Shown here: positions 1 through 12,230 of the stretch, piece by piece
Layout of the letters: every line of letters starts with the position of its first letter
How positions within the stretch are numbered: position 1 is the first letter of the stretch
NCBI GenBank assembly: GCA_002286715.1
Contig: NSJX01000004.1
Coordinates: 694,253 to 758,252, forward strand
Reading direction: 5' to 3'
Origin: Dentipellis sp. KUC8613
Lineage: Eukaryota > Basidiomycota > Agaricomycetes > Russulales > Hericiaceae
DNA length: 64,000 bases
Notes under the pieces: generated by a model
What the model saw: the letters and a program-made list of their open reading frames with translations, nothing else
The model's database searches: none
What the model was told of the DNA's origin: nothing
Program-made: the position numbers and the translations under genes

Positions 1-3000
1 TTCAGTGCTGTGCAGCAGGTACTTACCGTTTTCAGTGACAGCACCAACACAATTTTGGATGGATGGCTAAATGGAGACGTCAGGAAAGCGCCCAATGATG
101 ATAATAAACCTGAGTTCACCTTCTCGTTCCCTTGACAGGCGAACAAATGGCTGATGAGTTCGCTAGCCAATGTAGGATCTACACGCAAAAGTCAGTCATA
201 AGAGGAGCTAGGAGGCGGTGCACAAACCAGCCATGGCGTATTTCACTGGTCAGAGGTTGGTCAGTGAAAATTCATATGCGTACAGATGAACCTCGCTCAC
301 CGAAGGGACTCATGTTCAATGTCCATAGCGCGCCTTTCATCCGGTCATTTTCTGTTCCTGGCTCCAATGCTTCGTATATGCGAGGGAGACATCGGTACCG
401 TATCCCGTCGTATGCCTGAAATGGTTCAGAACATGTCATGTCAGAAGTATGAAAGCATTTACATTGCACAATGCATCCAAGAGAGATTGGCTAGATCTAG
501 AGGAGGTTCAGTTCGAAACATGACTTGAAGGCAACTATGGGGCACGTACTCCCTGACTGCTCCAACATCAGCCGACTATTAACTTGTAAGGTGTATGGAC
601 GAACCTGTTGCATACTGCCACATCGACCACTCAGCCACGTCGTCAACTAGATTGTCCTCAAGAGGACCCCTGCGCCTCTCGATTGAATTCCACCTCAATC
701 GAGCGGCATGGTAAAGCCTGGGGACGCATCAGCATTCTCCTTCGCCACGATGAACATGAGCTACTCGTACCTGGCACGACGGACGAAGACGGCTCGAGGC
801 CAGACCTTCTGGCCGTAATATTGGCGTGCATAATTGAGCTCGGAGTTGTAGCGATCAAGCTGCATGTAGTAGCTGAACCCCACCAAGCGTCAACGGCATG
901 CTGGACAAGACACAAACACAATATACCTGTCTTTGCTGTCGCCGTAGTCGAGCATATACGTGCGAATGGACTCAATCTATCGACAGTCAGCATTCGAGCT
1001 GTCCGCATGTTCAGCTACGCACCAGGAGATCGACGGCATCGACGGTGTTCTCCTCTCCTTGTTGCCTTAGAGAGACGGAAGCATCGTGAAGGAACTTGCC
1101 GAACCGCAGACGCAGTGCGGTATAATACTTCGCTCGTGGGTCTTCTGGGTCAGAAATCGCAAAGCCTGAGTTGATAGGGTCGATGGAGGCGATCATCTCT
1201 GGGATCTCATGCCTTTCAAGGGTCAGCTTGTCTACAACAAATACCAAGAAAAATAAGACCCACAAGATGTCACTCGTCTCCAATGCATGCAGCTCCTCCT
1301 CCTTCGACATCGTCTCCTTGACAAGCGTCGGCGTACCTGCGAATGCGTTACGAACGAAACTCAAGTGCCTACATAGCAGCTCCACTTCAACCCCAAGAAC
1401 AATCGAGGAGACAGTGCTCATACTGACCGACAAAAGTCATTGCGCCATACGTTGTCGCGCGTAACCTCTAAAAGAAGGATGCGTGTCAGTAGTGATGTCT
1501 CCAGATTTGGTGAGAGGACACTTGCCAGGGGCCAAAGATTTCTCAAGCGACGCCAAGGTGGGCTCAATCATATCTGTGAAGATTTGCAGCGCGAAGTCGA
1601 TTTCCTTGTCGTCTGGGACATGCCAAGAGACCTGCAGCGTGGTGAGACACGATGAGGAACTTCAATGAGAGATATAACCTACATTGACGTCTTCTGCACG
1701 ATACAGCTTCCCCCAGTATCGATGATGGTTGAAGCGGAACTCTGCAAGCACTGAGCGAGGCATCGGACTGATTTGTAAGATTTCGACTCACCATCGCTAC
1801 TCCACTCATTGGTATTCACGAACTTATCCTCGAGAGGATACGTATGCGTGAGCGTCAGAAGAAGGCTAGACAGCAATTTACCACTCCACGAGAACCCTCG
1901 CTTGGCAAGAGTCTTGTCACGAAGATGAAGCAGAAGGGGAAGAAACTCGTCCTTGTACTTCAGCACCTGTTCACGGCAGTCAGTAACATACCAAGTGAAG
2001 AGAAGAAGAGACAAACCGCTTTGCCGTCGCTGGACGACGAAGGGGACGAGAGGTGAGAATGGGATACACCTATAAGGGAGTGAGGCTCACTTGAAGATCG
2101 CGCCACGCAGTACTGCCAAATCTGAACGCCCCCTGTCAGCTAAGTGGCGTACACTATAATAAGACCAACCTACTCCAGTGGAAAGTCGCATCTGCTGGCA
2201 ACGGTGTAGAAAGGTTGGAAGTCGTCCTCAGCGAACTTGCACCGCTCTCGAGCTCGGTGTAGATGTTGCGTATGCAGAACGGTACGAATTTAGCAAGCGT
2301 CTTGGTGGGGTTTGCATTCGCGACACACTCAACGAGCTGATGGACCGCTCGAACTGCATTAGGCCGAACGCTGGTGCTTGCATAATCGAAGATCATGTTT
2401 AGCACCAAATCGAAAAGAGGGTCGGAAAGATGAATGCAGATTTGGCTGCAGGCATTGGTCACCGCGTCTACGAGTTGAACTGAAAATGGATCACTCAGTT
2501 CAAGGAACGCGCGTCACAGCAGAGCAATGGACGTCACCTTCGGTTGCTCCACCGGCCTCTTCAGGGAGGTTGTCAAACAGCAATATGACTCTCCTGATGA
2601 AATTGGCAATCCAGCCGGGGAACTCGCCCGTGGCCTCCCTCAGCAGCGCGTCTTCCTCCTCCTTCGAGAACGGGACTTGCAGGTCGCCATTGACGCAATC
2701 AATGTCGGGGCCGCCGTCGACCATGTGGTCCCCGATGGAGACCATCGGGACGTTGTCTGGCATCTCCGTCACCACAGGCGACCTCGAATCCACATCTGCA
2801 GACAGCGAGCTTCCCACGGAGGTCAAGTCCCCAAACTTGATATACTGAGAAATCTCAATCAAGAACGTCGTTGTACATAGCTGCGCAGAAAGTAAGTATC
2901 AAAACATAGCGAAGGGTCAATATCTTTACCGTTTTCGATGGGTCGTTCTGGGGCCCACTGTTATCAAAATACCGGACAGTGGATAAGGTGTGTGACGTAC

Positions 3001-5316
3001 CAAGTCGATGCCTGGGATCAACAGCTGCAGAATCGGGATGAGGTGCTTGGCACCCGGATAGTAGACTTCCCGGGAGACCAAAGCGGGGGCGACGGCTCCC
3101 AGCGACTTGATTACGGCGATGGTTCGCTGAGTCTATGGCACCACCGTCAGCTTACTTCCGCCACGAGGAGACTGTGCTTGCACTGACTTCCACGAGGGCT
3201 TCTAGCGATGGGACGGCCCGTTCTAGAATTGGGAACAGAATGAGGTCCGGCTCCATGAGGCTCAGCCATCTTAGGCAGCTGTTGATGTTCGCCACCGTGG
3301 TGGAGTCCTCGGAGAACATGGCGAGAAGAGCCACTGTCCTAAAGGACTTCACGAGCTCTCGCTTCATGTCCCCCGTAAGGCGACGGTGCTATATTCAGGA
3401 GGCTTCAGTTCAGTAGAGTTTCGGGACGCGACCGAGCTCTGACTGACCACTGGAGTCTTGCAATCAGGCTTCTGTTCCTGATGCCACCCTGGGAGATACA
3501 GGTGAGCCGACAATGAGAAGCTCGGACGGCAAAACACTATTACGTTTGCTAAATTCATAAGCCACGTATTTGATGAAGGCGCTCAACTGCATGTTGGGAT
3601 GATAACATTAGCATAGTAATCTTTTTCGACATATCATACAAAATAAAGCTGATAGCGACAGGAGAGGTCGAACGAATGGACGATATACATACATCGGCAG
3701 TCCAAGCACCGGAGTTCGACGGGTGGAAGAAACTCTCGGTAGATGCGATGAGTCTCACCACGGAGTCCAAGGCTTTTGAACCACCAATGAAAGACTTCTG
3801 GTTGGACAACGGTGTCTTATGGAGATGTGCTGACAGATAGTCGCCGACGTTGCCGTTCTGGGGTTTGGGAGTGTTGAATCCAGAGGCCATAGGGGTCATG
3901 AAAGGAGTAGGTGCAGCAGAGGGCGCTTGAGGGAGGCTGTCGGGAGCCATCGAGGACACGATGATACGAGCCAGAGACACTACGTTTATGCAAAAATAAA
4001 TAAAGTTCGCAGTATCTCAAGTATAGCACGCTCACCAATTCTCCATGTTGGCTTGGGCAAGCGTCCTAATTCAAAGCCAGCCTGATTGTCAGCTGAAGGG
4101 CCTGTAGTCAAAGAGCCGGTGTCGGCCAACGGAATCTCTGCAAACGTTGTGAGCGCTTCCATGACGGCAGAAATATGCGGAATTAGCGTACCCATCGACG
4201 CGAGACACTTGCACATGATGAAGTGCCAATCATACGCAGAATAAATGCCGACCTCATTGAACAGGCCGTGCCAGAGGCCGCCATACTTCATATCATCCTT
4301 GTTCCAGTTCGGCCTGCCCTCACCCTCTGAAATGGCATCGTCTGGAAGTTCAGCAATTCTCCGGGGATCGCTAATAGACGGATCCAGATGCATCTCAGAG
4401 AGCTGAGACAGGAACTGGAGCATGCGCTCGTCAAACATGTACGAATTTACCGATTCCCACAGACGGAAGAGCATGGGGAGGTATGATTGCGGGTGCGTTT
4501 GCGGCAAGAAGGTAAGCAAGAAGAACTGGGACGACAGGAGGTGCTGGAGACACGTCAGATTGGGGATCCAGCAGCATGCGAGCGTTACGACATACGTCAA
4601 ACGCGGTGCCGTCAATCATCGGGACGAACGTTGCGAGCATTTCGTCGATAGCGGCGGGGTGGAAGAACCTGCGCATGGTGGAGGCGATGTAGCCCATGTA
4701 GTACGATGTATGGCTAGACGAATGGGTCAGCACGGTATGTATGGCAGCGCGTCAGGCAAGACGTAGACGTACGTGACTTCAAATTGACGCCTCGACAAGA
4801 AGAGGTCGTGCTTCAGTATGTCGAATATTGGCCGCCAGGGCAGCCTGAGGTCCTTCGTGGTCAGCTTCTTCTTGGACCTAGTCAAGTTGTCCAATGCATC
4901 CGAGCATGTCGCGACTATGTGCAGCGGCATGCCAGGGGTGGTGCACAAATGATAATAAAGCGAGACGAGTCTGATCCGCTTCTCCTTCGGTATGGGGTAT
5001 TTGAGGTAGCACCAGCTGCACGGCCGGGCAGTCAGTGTATGATATCATACAGCAATCGAGGGGCGTACTAAGTGAGCATGCTATCCCATTGCAAGAAACC
5101 GGGGTCGTAATCTTTGGCCTCGACACACTGCACGATGCGTGTGCAGATGAAGTCTAGCATGTGCTGCATCTTCGAGTTGGACTCGATGGAGTACGGCAGG
5201 GCCTGAGCATATGATTTCAGCTTCAGCATGTAGCGGTCAGTCGTGTGCGCGATATCTTCTGGGATGTCCGGGGGAGGCTTTGAGGGCCCGGGATCATGGA
5301 TCTTCAGTTGAGACAT
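1..5316 (-). CDS. BLM10: Proteasome activator BLM10/PA200, 3' part missing
   Basis: HEAT-repeat protein of the PA200/PSME4 family, which caps the 20S proteasome and promotes ATP-independent degradation and proteasome assembly. The start (ATG at 5316, alternative 5329-5331) leads into LPYSIESNSKMQHMLDFI and VEAKDYDPGFLQWDSML, typical of the family N-terminus. Later blocks include RLWESVNSYMFDERMLQFL, YNSELNYARQYYGQKVWPRA and DRMKGALWTL. Exons read from the right: 5069-5316, 4773-5015, 4596-4713, 4036-4525, 3693-3979, 3544-3586, 3448-3488, 3188-3388, 3001-3132, 2930-2947, 2538-2880, 2170-2479, 2091-2132, 1792-2069, 1683-1741, 1466-1631, 1023-1384, 927-970, 771-872, 605-717, 525-556, 301-415, 120-178, 27-66. 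All phases agree and give about 1,295 residues. The gene ends inside an intron at the left edge, so the C-terminal third is outside the window. The exon junctions near 1384 and 525 are the least certain. Confidence 0.9.
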
Positions 5317-5698
5317 GTCTGGTAGGAGCATGAGGGAGGCGAGTGGGATACAGGGGGTCGCGGGCGGAGGAGAGAAGTGGTATTGCGTATGCGTTTGGCT
5401 TCGCGGGTGTGGCGCTTACAGCCGCCTATTTATTGACAACTCACGCTGGTGGCGCCCTCCCAAGTCCCAATACTGTAGTTACCCTCTTTTCCGTCATCAT
5501 CGCTCTGTTCCGCCGTCAGCAGAGGACAGGTATATTGATCGAATGACTCGACTATCAGTGTCTTGACTGCGGGACAAGGACCGGTCAATGACTATGTCCG
5601 GTGCGGTACAAGGGTCCTCCCACACACACACAAAACAGAATAACGCGGACTATCCAATGTATCTGGGAACGTGACAAAACTAAGAATGCTCTGGAGGA
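5317..5698. promoter_or_regulatory. BLM10 promoter region and downstream spacer
   Basis: About 380 bp between the BLM10 start and the end of the next minus-strand gene. It must hold the BLM10 promoter and the terminator of nothing on its left. There is a short CA run near 5623-5632. I see no further gene or RNA. Confidence 0.4.
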
Positions 5699-6836
5699 CT
5701 AGATCGCGGCATCCATCGCCATATTTTGAAGCTCCTTGACGGCATTCGTTCGGACCATCTTCCATACCGCATCTCGCTGCGCCTTTATCTCCCCAAGACC
5801 CTCCCGGATCTCTTCCAACCGCTCGACGTATTCCCTTCCGTCATCCTGCAGCTCCCTGATGGTAGCTAGTGACTTGTCCAGGGTTTCCAGTTGCATCTCG
5901 GGATGGGAAAAATGTGATGGTTCAAAAACCGGCGGCCCGCCATTGGCGTACGAAACGATGAACAGCTTGTGCGCGGGAGGCGTGAGATCGGGTGCGCGTG
6001 CATATCGGCGTTCGCGCTCGTCCTCCAACTCCGTTTCCTCATCCACAATCTCGCGTTTGGGCACGACAGTCTCGCTGTGTGGTTGCCGGTCGGGAGCTTC
6101 ACTCAGAACCTGCCATAGCCTGCCGAACGCGCACTTCATTGACGCTTCTCCTTCAATAAGTCCGTTGGTCGCGCGCTCGAGGTCTTCTAGAAGATGTGAG
6201 CGGAATGAATGTGTGACAGCTCCGTCCATGACGAAAGACGCGTAGTTGAGATGTTGTGAGTCCGGCATCGGGTACGGTGCTGTGAGCGGCGGCGATGGTG
6301 AACGCAGGTGAGGTAATGTTGGCGGGGAAGGCGAGCGCTTCTCAGGTGGTAGCAAAAGCTTCAGCCGCTTCCGTGCGCGATCCTCCGCCTGTCCGGGGGA
6401 TGTTAGTAGGGCAGGGAACGGCGGCGAACGGTGCGCCACACACCTCCCATTCGTCGATGCCAGGACCCCATGCCGCCATTTTCCCCTTCCGCATCCACCT
6501 CGCTCCCTTCAAGGTTTTCCGGCGCCAATTCCCCATAAGCGAACCTGTTGGTGCGTCGTCATCTTCGGAGTCGTGACCCTTGGATGGGTAATACCACGAA
6601 TTGCTGTCGTTGAAAGGAGTACTGGCATAACTAGAGCGGAGATAGAACTTTGAGTCAGATGGGTGAGACGGAACGTGGATAGTGGGGATTCATCACCTCT
6701 GTTCTTCGTAAAATGATGCTGGCCTCTTCTGTCCGGCGTTGTAAGAGGAATGTTGGTGGCTAGTGGAAGGGCGTGAGGATGGTTGGCTCATGTTCATGTG
6801 GTTTTGAGGGTGATCTGAGGCCATATTGATGGACAT
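5699..6836 (-). CDS. Conserved nuclear-type protein, possible Rxt2-like subunit
   Basis: A 338-residue protein from exons 6697-6836, 6444-6630 and 5699-6388; all phases agree. The N-terminus is Ser/His/Asn-rich. It is followed by NDSNSWYYP and a basic block MGNWRRKTLKGARWMRKGK, then RARKRLKLLLPPE, a Pro-Ser-Pro stretch, and a charged, helical second half ending in LQNMAMDAAI. The basic segment followed by an Arg/Lys-rich linker recalls the N-terminal domain of RXT2, a subunit of the large Rpd3 histone deacetylase complex, but I cannot align it here. The gene structure is well supported; the family name is a tentative inference. The same window also encodes Rpd3. Confidence 0.6.
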
Positions 6837-7205
6837 CTTGGGAGTGGGGGAGCCGGGGAGGGCGGTCGATGTGCGGGTAGTTGGTGGGGGGGAAGCGAAG
6901 GTCGGAATTGTGTTTGCTCTGCTTTGCTATGGACCCGCTCAGAACCGCGAGCGCCTAATTTACGGGCGTCACGCGTATGGTCACGGTCGCGATCTAGATC
7001 TGGATCTAATCGCATGTGGATGATCATACGAGCCTCCGAGTGCTCCCCAGATTCAGGCTCAACAGGAAGAAGGATTAGAATTACAACAAGGGAGCGGTAG
7101 AGTAATGGTAGTACAGGACCCGCGTCGTCCATCTCACAGTTCTATGGGATACAGAATATCAGAAGTCCTTTTTTGCGCGCATATACCTAGTCAAATGCCC
7201 CACGT
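6837..7205. promoter_or_regulatory. Intergenic spacer, promoter of the Rxt2-like gene
   Basis: About 370 bp between two minus-strand genes. It contains the upstream region of the 5699-6836 gene and the 3' flank of the exonuclease-like gene. A GATCTAGATCTGGATCT imperfect repeat lies near 6990-7007. No gene recognised. Confidence 0.3.
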
Positions 7206-8266
7206 CTACGTGAAGCAGTTGGCGTAGGCAAACGGCGGGAGATAGCAGGGCCATGAGCCAGAGACGATGGCACTCTCCCAGATATGTTCGCTCGAGCGGA
7301 ATAAGTCTAGGGATGCGCGAGCATTCTCCAGCTACGGTTCGAAGTTAGCGTATAGAGCGCGTGCCAAGTGAGAATACTCACAGGATGCTCGTAGTTGTGC
7401 CCGATATTCCTTCCCATGAGTCTGTTGACCAAGACCTCAAGAGGTAGAGCACCCCTGGAGCCAAGGCTTTGGCGGAAAGGAAGGAACAGTGCAACGTCCC
7501 GCGTATCGGCGGCAGGGTGTGGAACGCCTATGACCTGCATTTATTTAGGACAGTCTGGATGGTGATATATGCACCTGGTTCACTCACCGACAAGAAATTC
7601 CACAGAGAGTATCCTACGATTATCCGACCGTGCAAAAGTGTGGCGACTTGTCGTTGCACGGTTGTAAAATCAGGAGCTGCGCTGCGGTCTCAGCTCGCGT
7701 TAACATAATATCGCAAACGGTTTCGGCTCGCCTTTCTCGAGATAGTGAGAATCAAGACCAGTGACAAGGGACCTATAATCAGCCACAGGCAGACTGACGA
7801 AAGTTAGAGACGGTAGGATCTGATGGGACAAACGACTGTGGTACCTAGGTTTGACAAACGTGTCCAGCACGACGTTGCCTCGATAATCTGTTATAGACAC
7901 ACGGCTGAAGTGCTCAGCTTCAGCCTCACGTCCATTCGACGGTCAAAGCATGCAAAAACATACGCGACCATAGGTATGTCCGCGGCAGGTCCCGTCATCA
8001 CGGTCTGAGAATGCACGGCGAGAATTCTACGTACTGCAATGTGAGCGAGAAAATAGAGATGTCATGTTGTATGCTGCCCACCTAGAAGCATCATGAGCTG
8101 GCTTGCGAGACGTAGGAGAGATCATCGTCGGCTGGCTTTTAGCAGAAGACAAGTCTGCGAGAGCATCGTACGTCGCGCTGCAGAGGGTCGCGCGCAGTGT
8201 TCCAGATGTAAGGCCTGATGCTGACAACATGATCATGAGAGGGTAGCGGTGAAAGAAGGGTGCCAT
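7206..8266 (-). CDS. REX4-like DEDD exonuclease homologue, probably inactive
   Basis: A 245-residue protein from exons 8082-8266, 7964-8026, 7845-7904, 7732-7793, 7588-7676, 7382-7534 and 7206-7331; the frame stays open throughout. The body matches fungal Rex4-type exonuclease-domain proteins: ARVSITDYRGNVVLDTFV, ADYRSLVTGL, GRIIVGYSLWNFLS, GVPHPAADTRDVALF, and the family C-terminus WPCYLPPFAYANCFT. Active DEDD enzymes carry Asp-x-Glu in motif I, Asp in motif II (HNDL) and His/Asp in motif III. Here motif I reads RILAVHSQTVMTG, motif II LWNFL and motif III HPLENARASLDLF, so the expected acids are missing. The intron 7677-7731 begins with GC instead of GT. The start could also be the in-frame ATG at 8287. 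It is probably a binding or regulatory paralogue; this is inference. Confidence 0.8.
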
Positions 8267-9020
8267 CTTGCTACGATGCCCCAGCATATTTATGCACGGC
8301 GTCCGGATCCTTGCTGGCTGTCAAAAGCACCACGGATCTCGAGCGGTCGCCCGTTCTGGCGGGAGTAGGCCAGCATTCGGCTTCCTGAAGAAGCATCGAT
8401 ACGAGTAACAAGTGAAACGAGATGCATTCCAGAGGAAGCGCGTGCCCGGAGCCGTTGACGATGGAGCAACAGATCGGCCAGAGCACTTTCCTACCAGAAG
8501 AGATCTGAAGCCATCTGCCTACCGACAGCAAGTGCTTGGACAGCCACCCGGCTGGCAGTCGAGTGAATGATCCCCAGCGACGAAGGGCGAGCACGCGATG
8601 AGGACGCGTTGGAGGAGGATAGATGCTGCCACTTTCAGGCGCTGTTGGTCAGAGGAATGACAAGACAGCAAATGCAGTGGAAGCGTTCTCGAAAACAAGA
8701 AATGGGAGCTACGAAACGGCAAGCTGGAGCGCTTCGGATGCTTCCGATCACGCGTCGAAGCATCGACACGAGGCTCGCAACTCTCCTCGTTTCGACCCGC
8801 GAACGGATTCGGAATGCGTCTAACCCTGAGAAGGACGAGAGATTTGCCATGCAGACAAACATCCATAGTTGGCGTTTGAAGAGCCTGCTTCACCGTTGAA
8901 AACGAGTCCTTAAGTCTACAGATACTTCAACTTCTCCCTGTAATTAGATTCTACGCTGCTCATAGAAGTAGTCAGGATGCGTCGATGAAGACTAAGAACG
9001 AAGTGAAGCGCACCGTATGT
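8267..9020. other. Intergenic region, no gene recognised
   Basis: About 750 bp between the exonuclease-like start and the BIO2 stop. Overlapping ORFs of about 110-125 codons exist on both strands in several frames at 8520-8900, but none has splice structure or a recognisable domain. It must contain the promoter of the exonuclease-like gene. Confidence 0.4.
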
Positions 9021-10629
9021 CTATACTTGTGACTGTGCTCGGGCATCCGGTAGAGGCGGCTGGACTTCTGCGGTAGCTTCCTCGTTGTCCGCCTGAGCTT
9101 CCAACCTCGACCCTTCTTTCAACGCCACGCTTCCCTGTTCGAAACTCCGCATTCCTTCTAGCCCCCACCGGTTCATCATCGCCTTGTCCTTTGAAAAAAG
9201 CAAGGCGAGGTCAGTATCCTAAGACATGGAAAAAATAGTAGAGCATACCTCGTCCCATGGCGAACCTATGGAAGATATCGGCATGTTCAGTCAAATTTTC
9301 ACATTACTCGTTTTATCACCACTTACAAGGTGTCGTCAGCATTTGCTCTCCAGTGAAGACAGCATTGGCTCCAGCCATGAAGCACATGGCTTGCTCGTTC
9401 TCATTCAGCGTTTGCCTGCCTGCAGCTAGTCGGATGATGGTCGAAGGAAGAACAATGCGGGCCGTGGCGATAGTGCGAAGTAATGTTTGATGTTGGACGG
9501 GCTATATTGTCTCATGAGCACCAAACTCCGATTTGAAAGGTTGACAAGCGTACCTCATTCCCTTCAAGCGGCGTACCGGGAATCGGCACGAGAGCGTTGA
9601 CAGGGAACGACTCCGGGTGCTCCGGCATGCTATGGGTTGAATGTCCGTCAGATTGCCGTCAGCGGAACCACACACATTACTCACTTCGAGACCTCCCAGA
9701 TCAGACCGACACGGTCCTCGTCGGCCTCGCCCAAGCCGAGAATACCTCCAGAACAGACGCTGATGCCTGCATCTCTGACAGCAGAAATTGTGTCCAGCCG
9801 TTCATCGTAACTCCGGGTGGTGATGACCTTGCATACCGTTAGATAACGAAACTATTGCCATAATCTGAGAGACCATACCTTGGGGTAGAACTCTCGCGAT
9901 GTATCCAAGTTATGGTTATACGCAGTCAAACCACTATAGCACGACCCTCAGGAACAAAAACGGACGGAGGTGAGAGGCGCTTACGCTTCTTTCAGCTGCT
10001 TCGCCTGCGAAGGCGAAAGCATGCCCAATGTGGTGCACACTTCCATGTCCATCTTCCGCACTTCACGGACCATCTCCAAAATCCGCTCGAATCCACGCTT
10101 ACGTCCGGCGAGGTCGCGCCATGCTGCGCCCATGCAGAAGCGCGTGCTCCCGTTGGCCTTCGCCTTGCGCGCTGCTTCGAGGACGGGCTCGATAGCTACG
10201 AGGCGGGACGCTTTGGTCGCGGTCGTATGTCTGGAGGATTGTGAGCAGTACGAGCCTGGATGCATCGCATTAAACGACAAGAAAGGGTCATATGATGGGA
10301 TGCCTACAGTCTTCGCTGCATCCACCCGCTGTTGGAGGTCCCCCGTGTTATTCAATCTTGATTGCCGATTATTATAGAAGAAACGCACTTTTAATATTCA
10401 TAAGTGTACAGAGCTGGATTTTGCTCGGATCGTGATAGCGTCGGTGCACAGACGCGGCCTGGAAGACAAGCTCGAGCAGAGGGGTATCATATATCTTCTG
10501 CACTTCGGCCTTTGTCCAGTCATGTCGGGTCGGGGGTGGGGAGGCGGCCGCCTGCACGCTAGACGAAGCATGGGTTGCAAGAGTCCTGGTCGATATCGAC
10601 CTGCGGGCGCAGAGAGAAAGCCGGAACAT
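9021..10629 (-). CDS. BIO2: Biotin synthase, mitochondrial radical-SAM enzyme
   Basis: Converts dethiobiotin to biotin by inserting sulfur, the last step of biotin synthesis, in mitochondria. Exons: 10389-10629, 10308-10328, 9985-10255, 9879-9933, 9685-9827, 9554-9629, 9501-9327, 9249-9265 and 9021-9188, giving 388 residues. ATG 10629 was chosen because it opens an Arg/Ser-rich presequence ([20 protein letters not shown]). The radical-SAM cysteines C84, C88 and C91 lie in GGCSEDCSYC, and this motif is split by a 21-nt exon that supplies C84 and part of C88. Further family blocks are [26 protein letters not shown] and [17 protein letters not shown] second tiny exon of 17 nt encodes the SPWDE segment. 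The C-terminus is an acidic low-complexity tail. Confidence 0.95.
10308..10328 (-). other. BIO2: 21-nt microexon of BIO2
   Basis: Flanked by CAG acceptor and GT donor. It supplies the first Fe-S cysteine and the first base of the second. Without it the enzyme would lack its cluster. Confidence 0.85.
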
Positions 10630-12230
10630 TGCGACACGTAGGGGATGGAGGTAGGAGGTGGTGGGATATAAAGACGCGGGGACGGACGTTGGGGAGGGCC
10701 GTCTGGAGGACTTCCCGTCGGATTTACGGTGGGGAAGCCAATCCCGCAAACCGTTAATCTCATCTGAGATCGGCGCATTGCGTAAGCCCCAGTCCGTAGA
10801 CGCGTTCCCCGACCGGCGTCTCTCAGCCCTCCGAACCGAGCAACCGTGCCTTGACCGATTCTACCTCAAACCTCTCATCGACCCAACGAATATCGTTTTC
10901 TGTGCAAGCAGGTAGCGGCGGAAACGGTAGATTGTGATCTTTGTCCCTACACGTGTTAATGTAGCGGTCAGCGACAGGTCATGACAGCGGTCACATGTGG
11001 CACTTCGCTCATTGAGCAGCTTTTCTTGTGATTATGGTGGAGTATTTTCAGTTATCATGTTTTCGGAGCGTGTGTATGCGTCTGAAGACACTGAACCCCG
11101 CGTTTATGCTGTCTTTCTATCCACAGTGATCGTGAATGCTTGCTTTCTGTCGTGAGTCTTTCCTATCTTCACCAACCCTCGACGTCAGTGGCCTCTCCGC
11201 GCCCCTCGCATACCAGATCCTGCTGCTGAAAGGCACGTATCCCACTCCGCAACACATTTCAGTCTTCTGGCCTCTCAGAACCGCAGGAAGCACGCCCTCG
11301 ATTATACTTCACTGCCGATAACAGTATGTCACATGTTCAGCTCCCCTCTGAACCATCGACGTAGAAGATTCTCACAAGTGAAGCTTGAAGCCCTAGTGGT
11401 TTGTAGATGGAAGTCCGCCAAAACGCGCCCGTGCGTCTACCAGCGCTGCGACGCTGATTACCCATGCCAGACGCCTACCTACCGAGCATCATTATCACTA
11501 ATGCATCATTCTCATATTTCTCTCTCCTTTGAGCTGAGAGCTAGGCTATCGACACCTATCCGGGGTCCACGGTTACGGTGCTTTCTGATGCCATTTTGCG
11601 TTCGCTCCAAATGCTCCACCGCCAACCACATTGACTCCCAGCCCCGATCGATGGCCGCCAATACACCCCCAGATCTCCCTCGACCCCATTGGCTCGTCAG
11701 TGCGCGCCCAAGTCGTGGTCATCCCTCTTCTGTTCGCCAAGTCGCGTGGGATACGAGGATCTGTTGCATTTAATATGATGACCTACTCCGTGTTCCGCTC
11801 CCCCATGACCGCCGCGATCCACGATGCCATCATCCTCCACCGGTTCTACGTCCGTCCACGTTCCGATTCAACGAGACAGATTCGGTGTCTCGTTGCGTGC
11901 GGGTGAGCGGGGTTTTTGACGTCAACGACGCTACAGTTTGGGGTCTCTTCTGCCTGCCGCTGACTATGACCGTCTCGCTGGACGGACTCGGACCTGTGTG
12001 CTCCCGAGGTATTCTCATACAATTTTATTTAGCGGACAGACTTCCATAGGTCTCAGCCAACCGCATGCTTCTCACGTCCTCGGGCACCTGTGACACGAAT
12101 TGCAAACAGATGGGGTGTAACTCCAGGTGGATCAATTGATTGACAGTATTTTAAGTCATGACAGCCGTATACTACAATGTATGCGAGAAATATGCGACGA
12201 GCGAGAAATAAATAAATACAGGTAACAACT
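10630..12230. other. Gene-free 1.6 kb, promoter region of BIO2
   Basis: Only unsupported ORFs of 60-146 codons are present (longest at 11333-11773 on the plus strand), with no recognisable domain. The first few hundred bases next to 10630 should contain the BIO2 promoter. No repeat, tRNA or mobile element stands out. Confidence 0.4.

Noticed and set aside
8034..8063. 30-nt intron joining exonuclease exons 1 and 2
   Set aside because: Too short to splice; a 55-nt intron at 8027-8081 keeps the frame and gives better family agreement.
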